A stretch of DNA of 64,000 nucleotides from LMUY01 sp964245075 (GTDB lineage: Bacteria; Pseudomonadota; Alphaproteobacteria; Acetobacterales; Acetobacteraceae). This document shows, one piece after another, positions 16,489 to 26,902 of this stretch. The notes under the pieces were generated by a model, which had not been told where the DNA came from, searched no databases, and saw only the letters and a program-made list of their open reading frames with translations. The stretch covers positions 1-64,000 of the forward strand of contig CAXTLC010000002.1 of the NCBI GenBank assembly GCA_964245075.1. Direction: 5' to 3'. Positions within the stretch are counted from its first letter, which is position 1; the number at the start of each line of letters is the position of its first letter. Position numbers and translations under genes: made by a program.

Positions 16489-17066
16489 CCCGGCCACCGG
16501 CGGCACAGCAGCACGCTGAGCGGCGCAAGCACGAGCATGGTCGGCAGCAGCGGCGTGCGGAACCCGGCGATGGCGACGAAGGCAAGCACCGCCACCGCCA
16601 CGCCCGCCCGGTGCCGCGCAACCGGCGCCGCAACCTTCACCGCCATCGCGACCACCAGCCCGGAGGCCGCCGCCGCCAGCCCGCTGAACGCCCGCGCCAC
16701 CACCGGGATGTGCCCGTAACGCTCGTACATCCCGCCCAGGGCGATGACGATGGCGAACGGCGCCGCGAGCAGGCCCAGCAAGCAGGCCAGGCTGCCCGGC
16801 ACGCCGCGGAACCGCGCGCCCGTCGCCACCGCCACGTTCACGACGTTCGGCCCAGGCAGGAACTGGCACAGCGCCAGCATGTCGTTGAACTCGGCGGCGT
16901 CCACCCAGCGCCGGTCCTCGACCATCATGCGCCGAACCCAGGGCAGCACGCCCCCGAAGCCGACGATGCCGATGCCGAAGAAGCCGGTGAACAGCGCCTG
17001 AATGGTCGGCTGCCCGGCTTGTCCGCCCGATGGAGGCGCCAAGGCGGCCGGCGGCGTCCCCCGCAT
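16485..17066 (-). CDS. chrA: Chromate transporter, short chain (first half)
   Basis: This 193-residue ChrA-domain protein starts at ATG 17066. It has the family motif FGGVLPWVRRMMVE and FLPGPNVVNVAVA, followed by hydrophobic segments. A far longer frame runs upstream into unrelated genes and is not used. The gene follows the MFS transporter gene by eight bases and overlaps the second ChrA gene, so all three are probably one transcript. Confidence 0.85.
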   Translation of the reverse strand: MRGTPPAALAPPSGGQAGQPTIQALFTGFFGIGIVGFGGVLPWVRRMMVEDRRWVDAAEFNDMLALCQFLPGPNVVNVAVATGARFRGVPGSLACLLGLLAAPFAIVIALGGMYERYGHIPVVARAFSGLAAAASGLVVAMAVKVAAPVARHRAGVAVAVLAFVAIAGFRTPLLPTMLVLAPLSVLLCRRWPG

Positions 17067-17074
17067 CGCGGGAT

Positions 17075-18382
17075 CTATGAGAAGCTTTCCCTGACCTGCG
17101 CTTCCTGCGCCTGCCCGACGGCGCGCCCGCCGATCGCGAGCACGGCGCCGAGGCCCACGGCGGCGGCCAAGGACATCCAGGCGCCGGGCATGGCCTTGTC
17201 GCCGAACTCCTTGATCAGCGCGGTGCAGATCGCCGGAGTCATGCCGCCCACCACGGTCGCCAGGCTGTAGGCCAGCGAGAAGCCGGAGGTCCGGACGCTG
17301 ACCGGCATGACTTCCGTCAGGTACACGACCATCGCGCCGTTGTACACGGCGTAAAGGAAGCTCAGCCACAGCTCGGCGATCAGCAGGTGGCTGAAGGATG
17401 GCGCGGCGACCAGCCAGTGCAGGACCGGGTAGGCGGTGAGCATCGCCAGCACCGCGGCCGCCACCAGCAGCGGCTTGCGGCCGATCCGGTCCGACATGGC
17501 GCCGCTGACCGGCAGCCAGAACAAGTTGGACAGGCCGACGCACACGGTGACGACCAGCACGTCGGCGTCGTTCAGGTGCAGCTCGGTCTTGCCGAAGGTC
17601 GGCGTGTAGGCGGTGATCAGGTAGAACGACACCGTCGTCATCACCACCATCATCATGCCCAGGCCGACCACCCGCCAGTTGGCCAGCATGGAGCGCAGGA
17701 TCTGCCCGGCGGTCAGGTGCTGCTTGCGGGCGAGGAACGCCTCCGTTTCCGCCAGGGAGCGGCGGATGACGAACAGGAACGGGATGATGGCGCAGCCGAT
17801 CAGCAGCGGGATGCGCCAGCCCCAGGCCTGCATCGTGTCCGGCCCCAGCGCCCCGTTCAGCGCCAAGCCGAGCAGGCCGGCGAAGATCACCGCGACCTGC
17901 TGGCTGCCGGACTGCCACGCCACGTAGAACCCCTTGTGGCCGGGCGTCGCGATCTCGGACAGGTAGACGGACACGCCGCCCAGCTCGACCCCGGCGGAGA
18001 ACCCCTGGATCAGCCGGCTGATCACCACGAGGATCGGCGCCACCAGGCCGATCGATGCGTAGCCGGGCACCACGGCGATCGCCAGGGTGCCGACCGACAT
18101 GAGCGCCAAGGTCAGGATCAGCCCTTTGCGGCGGCCTTGCGCGTCGATGTAGGCGCCGAGCACCAGGGCGCCCAATGGCCGCATCAGGAACCCGGCGCCG
18201 AACGTCATCAACGACAGCATGAGGGAGACGAAGTTGCCGTTCTGCGTGTCGCCCTGGGGAAAGAAGGTGCGGCCGATGCTGGCGGCGAAATAGCCGAACA
18301 CGAAGAAATCGTACTGTTCGAGGAAGTTGCCGCTGGAAACGCGGATCACTCCCATCAGCTTGGATTGATGCGCGGCGGCCAT
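17075..18382 (-). CDS. MFS transporter, metabolite:H+ symporter (citrate/tricarballylate-like)
   Basis: This 435-residue protein has the 12-segment pattern of the major facilitator superfamily. The N-terminal segment NFLEQYDFFVFGYFAASIG, the loop motif GAYIDAQGRRKGL and the SRLIQGFSAGVELGG stretch are typical of the MHS subfamily that imports citrate, tricarballylate and related acids with protons. The exact substrate is not determinable. It heads the operon with the split chromate transporter, an unusual pairing, and is divergent from the acyl-CoA synthetase gene. Confidence 0.88.
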   Translation of the reverse strand: MAAAHQSKLMGVIRVSSGNFLEQYDFFVFGYFAASIGRTFFPQGDTQNGNFVSLMLSLMTFGAGFLMRPLGALVLGAYIDAQGRRKGLILTLALMSVGTLAIAVVPGYASIGLVAPILVVISRLIQGFSAGVELGGVSVYLSEIATPGHKGFYVAWQSGSQQVAVIFAGLLGLALNGALGPDTMQAWGWRIPLLIGCAIIPFLFVIRRSLAETEAFLARKQHLTAGQILRSMLANWRVVGLGMMMVVMTTVSFYLITAYTPTFGKTELHLNDADVLVVTVCVGLSNLFWLPVSGAMSDRIGRKPLLVAAAVLAMLTAYPVLHWLVAAPSFSHLLIAELWLSFLYAVYNGAMVVYLTEVMPVSVRTSGFSLAYSLATVVGGMTPAICTALIKEFGDKAMPGAWMSLAAAVGLGAVLAIGGRAVGQAQEAQVRESFS

Positions 18383-18497
18383 CGGTCGTCTCCATTCCCC
18401 TTGCCGAGCATAACCGAGCCGGGGACGTCCGCCAGGGCTTGGGACGCTCTATCCGCTCTGGTAGCGTTGACGCAACAATGATGTGGGGGAGGCTGCA

Positions 18498-20177
<1,680 letters not shown>

Positions 20178-20178
20178 C

Positions 20179-21339
20179 CTACCGGAAGCCGCGCAACCGC
20201 TCCACCGCCTCGGCCATGTCGGCTTCGGGGCCGCAGTAGCTGAACCGGACGGTGCGGTGGCCGCGGGCGGCGTCGAAATCCTCGCCAGATGCGGCGGCGA
20301 TGCCCGCCTCCGCCAGCAGACGGGCGCAGAACGCCGCGCTGTCGTTCGTGCGCGCGCCGATATCGGCATAGATGTAGAACGCGCCTTCCGCGGCCGACAG
20401 CCGGTCGAAGCCGGCGCCCGGCAGCTCTGCCATCAGCAGGGTGCGGGACCGGCGGTAGCGGGCGACGTTGGCGGCGAGTTCCTCGTGGCAGTCGAACGCC
20501 GCCTCGGCCGCGATCTGGGAGATGTGCGGAGCGGAGATGAACAGGTTCTGCGCCAGGCACTCGACCGGACGGACCAGGTCCTCCGGCAGCACCGTCCAGC
20601 CGATGCGCCACCCGGTCATGGAGAAGTACTTGGAGAAGCTGTTCACGACCACGGCGCTCGGGCTGAGCGCGGCGGCCGTTGCGATGGGCTGGCCGTATTG
20701 CAGGCCGTGGTAGATTTCGTCGCTGATCAGCCGCACGCCCCGCGCGTGGCACCACCGCGCGATGGCGGCCAGCTCGTCCGGATGCAGCATCGTGCCAGCC
20801 GGGTTGCTGGGCGACGCGATCACCAGGCCGTCCGGCGCCGGGTCGAGCCGCTCCAGCGCGGCGATGCTGGGCTGGTAGCGCGTTTCCGGCCCGGTCTCGA
20901 TCACCACCGGGTGGAGGCCGAGGGCGGCGGCGATGTTGCGGTAGGGCGGGTAATAGGGTGCGGCCATCGCGATGCGGTCGCCCGGGTCGAAGGCGGCCAG
21001 GAACACCAGCGGAAAGGCGGCGGACGCACCCATGGTCACGGCGATGCGCGCCGGGTCGGGGGCATGGCCGTACCAGGCCTGGCCGTGCGCGGCGATGCGG
21101 GCGCGCAGGGATGGACGGCCGAACGCCTCCGTGTAGCCGAGCGGGGCGCCAGCCCCTAGCGCCTGCCTCGCCGCCGCGACCGCGCCGGCGGGGGCGCCGG
21201 TGCCGGGCTGGCCCACCTCCATGCGGATCACGCGCGGCGCGCTGGGCGGCAGCGATGCCTGTTTGGCATTGGCGGCGGCGATCACGTCCATGACGCGGAA
21301 CGGCGGGACGGCGGCGTTGCGCCCGACCTTCAGCGTCAC
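20179..21339 (-). CDS. PLP-dependent class I/II aminotransferase
   Basis: This 386-residue fold-type I aminotransferase has the PLP-lysine motif NSFSKYFSMTGWRIGW, the SPSNPAGTMLHPDEL segment and the ISDEIYHGLQYG motif. It belongs to the aspartate-aminotransferase-like group (AAT_I). The amino-acid substrate cannot be read from sequence. It is convergent with the acyl-CoA synthetase gene, with a single base between the two stops, so transcription of the two may interfere. Confidence 0.9.
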   Translation of the reverse strand: MTLKVGRNAAVPPFRVMDVIAAANAKQASLPPSAPRVIRMEVGQPGTGAPAGAVAAARQALGAGAPLGYTEAFGRPSLRARIAAHGQAWYGHAPDPARIAVTMGASAAFPLVFLAAFDPGDRIAMAAPYYPPYRNIAAALGLHPVVIETGPETRYQPSIAALERLDPAPDGLVIASPSNPAGTMLHPDELAAIARWCHARGVRLISDEIYHGLQYGQPIATAAALSPSAVVVNSFSKYFSMTGWRIGWTVLPEDLVRPVECLAQNLFISAPHISQIAAEAAFDCHEELAANVARYRRSRTLLMAELPGAGFDRLSAAEGAFYIYADIGARTNDSAAFCARLLAEAGIAAASGEDFDAARGHRTVRFSYCGPEADMAEAVERLRGFR

Positions 21340-21361
21340 TCGATTGCCACGGGCTGGCCGG

Positions 21362-21586
21362 TCAGCTCTTGGTGGGCGTCGAGTCGATGACGTTCGCGCA
21401 AGCGTCAGTGGGTGCGGCGGCGACCTGCCCGACCAGGGGAACGATCTTCAGCGCGGCTGAGCCGACACGGCATGGCGCGGCGAACAGGCCGCACCCAAGC
21501 AGCGGCATGGCGGACGCCGCGACTACCAATCCGCGGAACGCCCAGCGCCGGGACTGACGCGCTCTGCAAATCTCTCGGTGCGCCAA
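21362..21586 (-). CDS. Small lipoprotein, unknown function
   Basis: This short protein (74 residues from TTG 21586, which has AAGGA seven bases upstream; a TTG at 21604 is the alternative) has a hydrophobic segment and lipobox (SAMPLLGC) followed by GLFAAPCRV and ALKIVPLVG. The pattern resembles small conserved alphaproteobacterial lipoproteins of unknown function. It is encoded between the aminotransferase gene and a tRNA gene. Confidence 0.65.
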   Translation of the reverse strand: MAHREICRARQSRRWAFRGLVVAASAMPLLGCGLFAAPCRVGSAALKIVPLVGQVAAAPTDACANVIDSTPTKS

Positions 21587-21640
21587 GCCACCATCCTTAC
21601 GCAATAGGTCCGCGCCGGCACAGGCCGGGGCAGTGCCGCA

Positions 21641-21716
21641 TGGCGTCCCGTAGGGGATTCGAACCCCTGTTACCGCCGTGAGAGGGCGGTGTCCTAGGCC
21701 TCTAGACGAACAGGAC
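21641..21716 (-). tRNA. tRNA-Glu (anticodon CTC)
   Basis: This is a complete 76-base tRNA on the minus strand. The acceptor GTCCTGT-type stem pairs with ACGGGAC, the anticodon stem CCGCC/GGCGG encloses CTCTCAC with anticodon CTC, the T arm has GGTTCGAATCC, and the CCA end is encoded. The anticodon and elements match bacterial tRNA-Glu. Confidence 0.96.
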
Positions 21717-21782
21717 TTGGCCGGGCGCTGAATTAAGCCGAACCGGACGGCTTCGCAAGGCCAGTGCGAGCCAAGCGGCGCT

Positions 21783-21953
21783 TCAGGGCTTGCGCGCGGG
21801 CGCGAGCTTGCCCAGGGCCGCCGCGCGGCGGCCCGTCCGGCAAGCGTCGGAACAGTAGCGCACCTCGTCCCAGCTTCTTGCCCATTTGCGCCGCCATTCG
21901 AAAGGGCGGCCGCATGCCGCGCATAGCTTGGTCGGCAACTCGCCTTTCTTCAT
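21783..21953 (-). CDS. DUF2256 family small zinc-ribbon protein
   Basis: This 56-residue protein, MKKGELPTKLCAACGRPFEW onwards, has two Cys pairs (CAAC at 11-14 and CSDAC at 34-38) and the WRRKWARSWDEVRYCS core of the DUF2256 family. The four cysteines probably bind zinc. The family is small and often lies near photolyase-like or other genes; function is unknown. The start overlaps the stop of the upstream gene by ATGA. Confidence 0.88.
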   Translation of the reverse strand: MKKGELPTKLCAACGRPFEWRRKWARSWDEVRYCSDACRTGRRAAALGKLAPARKP

Positions 21954-22216
21954 CGCGCCAATCCCACGCGGCCCACCACGGCGCCGGTTTGCGGGTCCAC
22001 CAGCAGGACCCGGTCGGGGCCGCCGCCTTGCAGCAGCACCGCGAGCCGGTTGCCCGCCGGCGACACGGACTGCATCCTGGTGCCGGCCGGCTCGTCGAGC
22101 ACGGCGGCAGCCATCGCCGGGTTGGACAGGCGGCGCGCGATCGTGATGCCCACCGTCGCCACGCCGGCCACGATCAGCACCCCCATCGCCACCACGAGCG
22201 TGACCATCCCTTTCAT
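21950..22216 (-). CDS. Small single-membrane-segment protein (DUF6476-like)
   Basis: This 88-residue protein starts MKGMVTLVVAMGVLIVAGVA, a single membrane anchor, followed by a periplasmic or cytosolic part with LLQGGGPDRVLLVDPQTGAVVGRV. It resembles a small conserved family of Rhodospirillales proteins with no known function. It is divergent from rluD with 36 bases between the starts and overlaps the DUF2256 gene. Confidence 0.75.
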   Translation of the reverse strand: MKGMVTLVVAMGVLIVAGVATVGITIARRLSNPAMAAAVLDEPAGTRMQSVSPAGNRLAVLLQGGGPDRVLLVDPQTGAVVGRVGLAR

Positions 22217-22252
22217 TGCCCCTCCGTCTCCCGTCTGCCTCGCAGGCACGCT

Positions 22253-23254
22253 ATGTCGGGCGGAATGAGCGAGCCGCCAAACATATCCTGGCACATCGTC
22301 GCCGGGCCGGACGACCGGGGGCTCCGGCTGGACCGGTTCCTGGCGCAACGGATCGGCACGCTTTCCCGCACGCGGGTCAAGAGCCTGATCGAGGACGGCC
22401 ATGCCATGGCCGGCGCGGCACTGGCCACGGACCCCGCCGCTTCGGTGCAGGAAGGCGTGCAGTACGTTCTGCGCCCGCCGCCAGCCCGGCCCGCGACGCC
22501 CGAAGCGCAAGCGATGGACCTCAACATCCTGTTCGAGGATGCCGACCTGCTGGTGCTCGACAAGCCGGCGGGGCTGGTGGTGCATCCGGCGCCGGGCAAC
22601 CCGGACGGCACGCTGGTCAACGCGCTGCTCGCCCATTGCGGCGACACCTTGCCCGGGATCGGCGGCGAGAAGCGGCCAGGCATCGTGCATCGGCTGGACA
22701 AGGACACATCGGGCGTGATGGTCGTCGCCAAGTCCGACGCGGCCATGGCGGCGCTGTCCACCGCGTTCGCCACCCGGGATCTCGACCGGGCCTACCTGGC
22801 GCTGTGCTGGGGCGTGCCGTCGCCATCGCAGGGCGAGATGGCGGGCGCGATCGGGCGCGACCCGCGGGACCGCAAGCGCATGGCGGTGGTGGCGCAGGGC
22901 GGCAAGGCGGCGCTCACCCGGTATCAACTGCGCCAAGCTTGGGGAAGTGCCGCCAGCCTGGTGGAATGCCGCCTCGCGACTGGGCGGACGCACCAGATAC
23001 GGGTCCACATGGCGGCGGCGGGGTTCCCGATCGTGGGCGACCCGGCTTACCTCCGCCGCATCCCGGCGGCGGCCAAGCTGCTGCCGGCCGGGCCTGGCGC
23101 CTCCCTGCTGGATTTCCCCCGGCAAGCCTTGCACGCCATTCTACTCGGTTTTCGCCATCCAAGGACCGGCGCCGCTCTCCGGTTCGAGTCACCGCTGCCC
23201 GACGACATGGAGGCGCTGTTGCGGCAGCTCGATGCGTCGGACGCGGCTCCATAG
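22253..23254 (+). CDS. rluD: Ribosomal large-subunit pseudouridine synthase RluD family
   Basis: This 333-residue enzyme has an S4-like RNA-binding N terminus (RLDRFLAQRIGTLSRTRVKSL) and a pseudouridine synthase domain with the catalytic motif VHRLDKDTSGVMVVAK (the Asp is the nucleophile) and the RTHQIRVHMA motif. RluD-type enzymes modify uridines of helix 69 in 23S rRNA. ATG 22253 is chosen; ATG 22265 (4 codons later) is an alternative. Adjacency to rpoH is a known alphaproteobacterial arrangement. Confidence 0.92.
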   Translation: MSGGMSEPPNISWHIVAGPDDRGLRLDRFLAQRIGTLSRTRVKSLIEDGHAMAGAALATDPAASVQEGVQYVLRPPPARPATPEAQAMDLNILFEDADLLVLDKPAGLVVHPAPGNPDGTLVNALLAHCGDTLPGIGGEKRPGIVHRLDKDTSGVMVVAKSDAAMAALSTAFATRDLDRAYLALCWGVPSPSQGEMAGAIGRDPRDRKRMAVVAQGGKAALTRYQLRQAWGSAASLVECRLATGRTHQIRVHMAAAGFPIVGDPAYLRRIPAAAKLLPAGPGASLLDFPRQALHAILLGFRHPRTGAALRFESPLPDDMEALLRQLDASDAAP

Positions 23255-23265
23255 GCACATTATGC

Positions 23266-23294
23266 TTGACCGGACCAACGCGGTCCTGTATGAA
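23266..23294 (+). promoter_or_regulatory. Candidate housekeeping promoter of rpoH
   Basis: TTGACC (23266-23271) and TATGAA (23289-23294) are separated by 17 bases, a good match to a sigma-70-type promoter. It lies 180 bases upstream of the rpoH start, leaving a long leader. Whether the leader controls heat-responsive translation was not resolved by eye. Confidence 0.5.
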
Positions 23295-23474
23295 GTTCCT
23301 CATGTTTACCCGTGATGCGCGGGTTGGCGCCATCCCGAGTTTCGCTGCCTTTTCAGGAGCGATCTCAAGGACGTGAGGTGCCGCTTCCGCATCAACCCTT
23401 GTGCCGCACTGCAACCGAAGTCAGCCTTCGCCGTAATGGGTGGGTTGTCCGGTCCGGGCGGAAGGAGCCAGGTT

Positions 23475-24365
23475 ATGGTTGCTGCTGTTGTCAATGTTGC
23501 GCCTGAGGGCAACCTGTCCCGCTATCTTCAGGAAATCCGCAAGTTCCCGATGCTGGCGCCGGACGAGGAACTCGCCCTGTCCAAGGCGTGGCGCGACAAT
23601 GAGGACATGGACGCTGCGCACAAGCTCGTCACCTCGCACCTGCGGCTGGTCGCCAAGATTGCCATGGGCTACCGCGGCTATGGCCTTCCGGTGGGCGAGC
23701 TGATCAGCGAGGGCAACGTCGGCATGATGCAGGCGGTCAAGCGGTTCGATCCGGACCGCGGCTTCCGTCTCGCGACCTATGCCATGTGGTGGATTCGGGC
23801 AGCCATTCAGGAATACATCCTGCATAGCTGGTCACTGGTGAAGATGGGCACGACGGCAGCGCAGAAGAAGCTGTTCTTCAACCTGCGTCGGCTGAAGGGC
23901 CAGATGCAGGCCATCGACGACGGTGACCTGAAGCCGGAACACGTGGCGAAGATCTCCCGCGTGCTGCAAGTGCCCGAGCAGGACGTGGTGAGCATGAACC
24001 GCCGCCTCGCTGCGCCCGACCATAGCCTGAACGCGCCTGTCCGTGCCGACAGCGAGGGCGAGTGGCAGGACTGGCTGGTCGACGAGGGGCAGAGCCAAGA
24101 GTCCGAGTTGGCTGACCGCGAGGAGTTGTCCGGCCGTAAGGCGTTGCTTGGCAATGCACTCAAGACGCTGAACGAGCGGGAACGCCACATCCTGATCGAG
24201 CGCCGCTTGAAGGATAACCCGACCACGCTGGAAGAGCTCTCGCAACAGTATGCCATCTCCCGGGAGAGGGTGCGGCAGATCGAGGTTCGGGCTTTCGAGA
24301 AGCTGCAAAAGTCCATGAAGCAGCAAGTGCTCGAGCAGCGGTTGGCTATTCCGCTGGCTGCCTGA
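23475..24365 (+). CDS. rpoH: RNA polymerase heat-shock sigma factor sigma-32
   Basis: This 296-residue sigma factor has region 2 (GYGLPVGELISEGNVGMMQAVKRFDP; FRLATYAMWWIRAAIQEYI), the RpoH box QKKLFFNLR at residues 130-138 that separates RpoH from other sigma-70 proteins, and region 4 helix-turn-helix (TLEELSQQYAISRERVRQIE). It directs RNA polymerase to heat-shock promoters. The start at 23475 follows GGAG. Length is normal. Confidence 0.97.
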   Translation: MVAAVVNVAPEGNLSRYLQEIRKFPMLAPDEELALSKAWRDNEDMDAAHKLVTSHLRLVAKIAMGYRGYGLPVGELISEGNVGMMQAVKRFDPDRGFRLATYAMWWIRAAIQEYILHSWSLVKMGTTAAQKKLFFNLRRLKGQMQAIDDGDLKPEHVAKISRVLQVPEQDVVSMNRRLAAPDHSLNAPVRADSEGEWQDWLVDEGQSQESELADREELSGRKALLGNALKTLNERERHILIERRLKDNPTTLEELSQQYAISRERVRQIEVRAFEKLQKSMKQQVLEQRLAIPLAA

Positions 24366-24375
24366 GGACTTCTTT

Positions 24376-24403
24376 GGCCGGCTGGGCAAAAGCCCGGTCG
24401 GCC
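24376..24403. terminator. Terminator-like hairpin after rpoH
   Basis: GGCCGGCTGGGC and GCCCGGTCGGCC form a 12-bp stem (two wobble pairs) around AAAA. It starts 10 bases after the rpoH stop and lies between convergent genes. There is no clear T tract, so it may act in both directions weakly or stabilise the 3' end. Confidence 0.55.
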
Positions 24404-24416
24404 AGGGACGCTTCGG

Positions 24417-24866
24417 CTATTGCGGCCCTTGTTTGAGGGCGGGCCATTCCTCAAGCAATTTGTTCCGTTCCTCCTGTAGATCGCGAACAGCGCGCCGATT
24501 ACGCAAAGCCGTCACCAGCCGCGTGACAAGTTCAGCCACCTGGCTCACCAACCATCCGGCCGCGCAACTGGCCCAGGAAAGCAAGGGGCACGCTGGATCA
24601 CCCAGTTGATCAAGTGCCGCGTCAAGCGCGCCGCCTTTCTCCCACAATGAGCGTATCGAGCCGATAGCCGACGCGACACCCATCAGCAACATCGCTCGGG
24701 CAACAGGGCGACGTCCGCCGGGTTCCACCATGTACATGCCGAGCGCCGGCGCTAGAAGCACGGCGCCAAGCAAAGCCGTGCCTGGCGAAGTGGCGGCAAC
24801 CGCTCCGCAAGCGATGCCTTGCAGCCAAAATCCCCAGCGTCCGCCAGCGGTTCCGGCTGTCGCCAT
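24417..24866 (-). CDS. Uncharacterised membrane protein paired with a pseudokinase
   Basis: This 149-residue protein has about three hydrophobic segments (around residues 15-55, 60-75 and 95-120) and a charged C-terminal helix (RNRRAVRDLQEERNKLLEEW). I recognise no family. The start codon shares one base with the stop of the upstream pseudokinase gene (TGATG), which implies translational coupling and a joint role. It is the last gene of the serC-hisZ-purA group and is convergent with rpoH. Confidence 0.75.
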   Translation of the reverse strand: MATAGTAGGRWGFWLQGIACGAVAATSPGTALLGAVLLAPALGMYMVEPGGRRPVARAMLLMGVASAIGSIRSLWEKGGALDAALDQLGDPACPLLSWASCAAGWLVSQVAELVTRLVTALRNRRAVRDLQEERNKLLEEWPALKQGPQ

Positions 24867-26845
24867 CAGCCAAACACCGCGAAGGCAAGCGCAGCCAGGC
24901 ATGCCGCCAGGCCAAACCCTTCGGCAACCTCCTGGCCAGTCCGGCGAAGCTCATCCGGCTTGCCTGCCATGGCTTCCGACAAACCGGTCAACGCGGCCTC
25001 GACCGCCGCGAGCCTGGCTTGGGCGGCAGCTAAGCCTGCCTTGTCACTCGCCCATTCCTCGTCGTCATCCAGCATCGCGGCAATCGGTGAGAGCTGGCCG
25101 CCCTGCGCCAGATCGGCGAGGCGGTCCGTCAGCTCCTTGCGGCGCAGGCGGCTGTGGTAGCGTTCCAACAAAGGTCGCACCAGGTCGCCAGCCCGCCGGC
25201 TGAGCTGTGGCAGGGCACCCGGCTGCAACTTGGCTTGCACCCGTGCCAGCAGGCGCAACTGGCCCAGCACATCGCCAGGCGTGACGGCCGCAGCGAGGCG
25301 TTGAAGGTCACCATCCATCCGCTCGTCCCGCCGAGCGGCGACAAAGGCCGCCATGCTCGCATCCACCATCTCGCCCGTTGATGACGCGGCACGCCCGGCA
25401 TCGTCTTCCAGCGCCGGCAGCAACTCAGCCAAGCGGATCACCCAGGCCCGCGCCGTCGCAGGCGACTCGCACGGGGCGAGCGGGTTGAGGCTGTAGCACA
25501 GCCGCACCGGGGCGAAGCCGCCCGTGCCTGCCTCGTGCCAGTGCCGAATGTTGGCCGTGTCGGGACGAGCGGCCGAGTGGCCGTCAGCCTCAGCCCGGCG
25601 TTCCTCCCATACGGCGACAACGCGGGCAGTGACGATCTCGGCCAGGCTTGGCGCCAGGTCCGGCGCGTGATGCAGAGCGTGGTCCAGCGCGGGGCCCAGG
25701 CCATCGGGCCAGATCGCGAGTGACCGCCATACCAGCGGCGCGGCCGGATCCAACAGGGCGACGGCCCGGGTGACCAGCAACGGGTCGGCACGGTCGTTGC
25801 CGGAGGCGGCCTCCGCGTCCCGTCGTTGCACGATGGCATCCATCTGGGTCGCAACGCCGTTGTCGCCCAACCCGCGACGCAGCCAGTGCCCGACGACGCC
25901 AGTTCGCAGCAGGGTCAGTCCAAGGTCTGGCGCAGCCTGCACAGCGTGAGCCAGGGTGCGGGCGGTCCAGGCCTGCTCCGGCCCGATCTGCAACGGCCTT
26001 TGAGCGCGGCGGACCGGGTGGGCGGCGACGCGCCGGGCACGTGCGGTGGCGGGGTTGGCCAGCAGCGCCGGGGATGGGCGATGGTCCGGATCGTCGGCCA
26101 GCATGCCGCGCAGCAACTCGGCCAGCGACATCGGCAGGTGGTGCGCCTCCGCAAGCGCGACGTAGCTCCCAGCATCCAGCTTGCGACGCAGCACGTCGCC
26201 GTCGGCAAGACCGTGAACCGGGTTGGCGCCGAGCGAGAGCGCCATCATCAACGCGCCCAGGGCGTACACATCGTCCGCGGTCGTGCCGTCCCCGCGCCCG
26301 GCAGGCAGGCAGGCAGCGGAGTATGGCGGCTCCATCCAGGCGGGCTGGTGGCAACCCGCTGGCGCGGCCCAAGCGCAACCCAGGGTGACAGGCTTCTGCG
26401 GACCCGCCCGGAACAGGTTGTCTGCGCGGATGGCGCGATGGGTGACGCTGCGCGATTGCAGTTCCGCCAAGGTCTGGGCAACTGGCTTGAGCAGTTGCTC
26501 GATCAGGTCCGCTTCGGACCATGCTGGCCCATCAATGGTCAACGAGGGGCCAGGCGGGGCAGGGCAGATGACGACGTAGCCGGCCTCGCCGGAAGGCAGC
26601 ACTGCCGGACCGTGGGCCAGCGGCAGCAGCAGGTTGGGCGCGGTCAGCCCGCCAAGCGCACTCAAGGCGCGGGAGCGGGCAGGGGACCCGCGCGCGACGA
26701 CGACGGCCATGAAACCCGGTCGCCCGGCGTGTGACGCCGCGAAGGCTGGCAACGGCGGCGCGGCATCCGCTAGGGGGTGACTGAAATCGACGGCGTAGAA
26801 ACCGCCAACTAACGGTGCGGCAGTGCCCTTTGGGGAATCGGCCAT
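24866..26845 (-). CDS. Membrane-anchored protein-kinase-fold protein lacking catalytic residues (pseudokinase)
   Basis: The N-terminal ~270 residues follow the protein-kinase plan but without the catalytic residues. The beta-3 strand GFMAVVVARG (44-53) has no lysine. The catalytic loop reads HRAIRADN (136-143), with Ala in place of the catalytic Asp. The DFG position reads LGCA (155-158). Structural landmarks remain: MEPPYSAA in place of APE, and the helix-F motif DDVYALGALMM (191-201). A long helical region (~280-640) follows, and the protein ends in a hydrophobic segment (643-659) that should anchor it in the membrane. It is 659 residues long. It lies 57 bases after purA and shares its stop with the start of a small membrane protein. 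Confidence 0.8.
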   Translation of the reverse strand: MADSPKGTAAPLVGGFYAVDFSHPLADAAPPLPAFAASHAGRPGFMAVVVARGSPARSRALSALGGLTAPNLLLPLAHGPAVLPSGEAGYVVICPAPPGPSLTIDGPAWSEADLIEQLLKPVAQTLAELQSRSVTHRAIRADNLFRAGPQKPVTLGCAWAAPAGCHQPAWMEPPYSAACLPAGRGDGTTADDVYALGALMMALSLGANPVHGLADGDVLRRKLDAGSYVALAEAHHLPMSLAELLRGMLADDPDHRPSPALLANPATARARRVAAHPVRRAQRPLQIGPEQAWTARTLAHAVQAAPDLGLTLLRTGVVGHWLRRGLGDNGVATQMDAIVQRRDAEAASGNDRADPLLVTRAVALLDPAAPLVWRSLAIWPDGLGPALDHALHHAPDLAPSLAEIVTARVVAVWEERRAEADGHSAARPDTANIRHWHEAGTGGFAPVRLCYSLNPLAPCESPATARAWVIRLAELLPALEDDAGRAASSTGEMVDASMAAFVAARRDERMDGDLQRLAAAVTPGDVLGQLRLLARVQAKLQPGALPQLSRRAGDLVRPLLERYHSRLRRKELTDRLADLAQGGQLSPIAAMLDDDEEWASDKAGLAAAQARLAAVEAALTGLSEAMAGKPDELRRTGQEVAEGFGLAACLAALAFAVFG

Positions 26846-26902
26846 GCTGGCGTGCTCGCGTTTTGCCCGCCTATCGTGGCCCGCAAAGCTTAACGAACCG
26901 TT

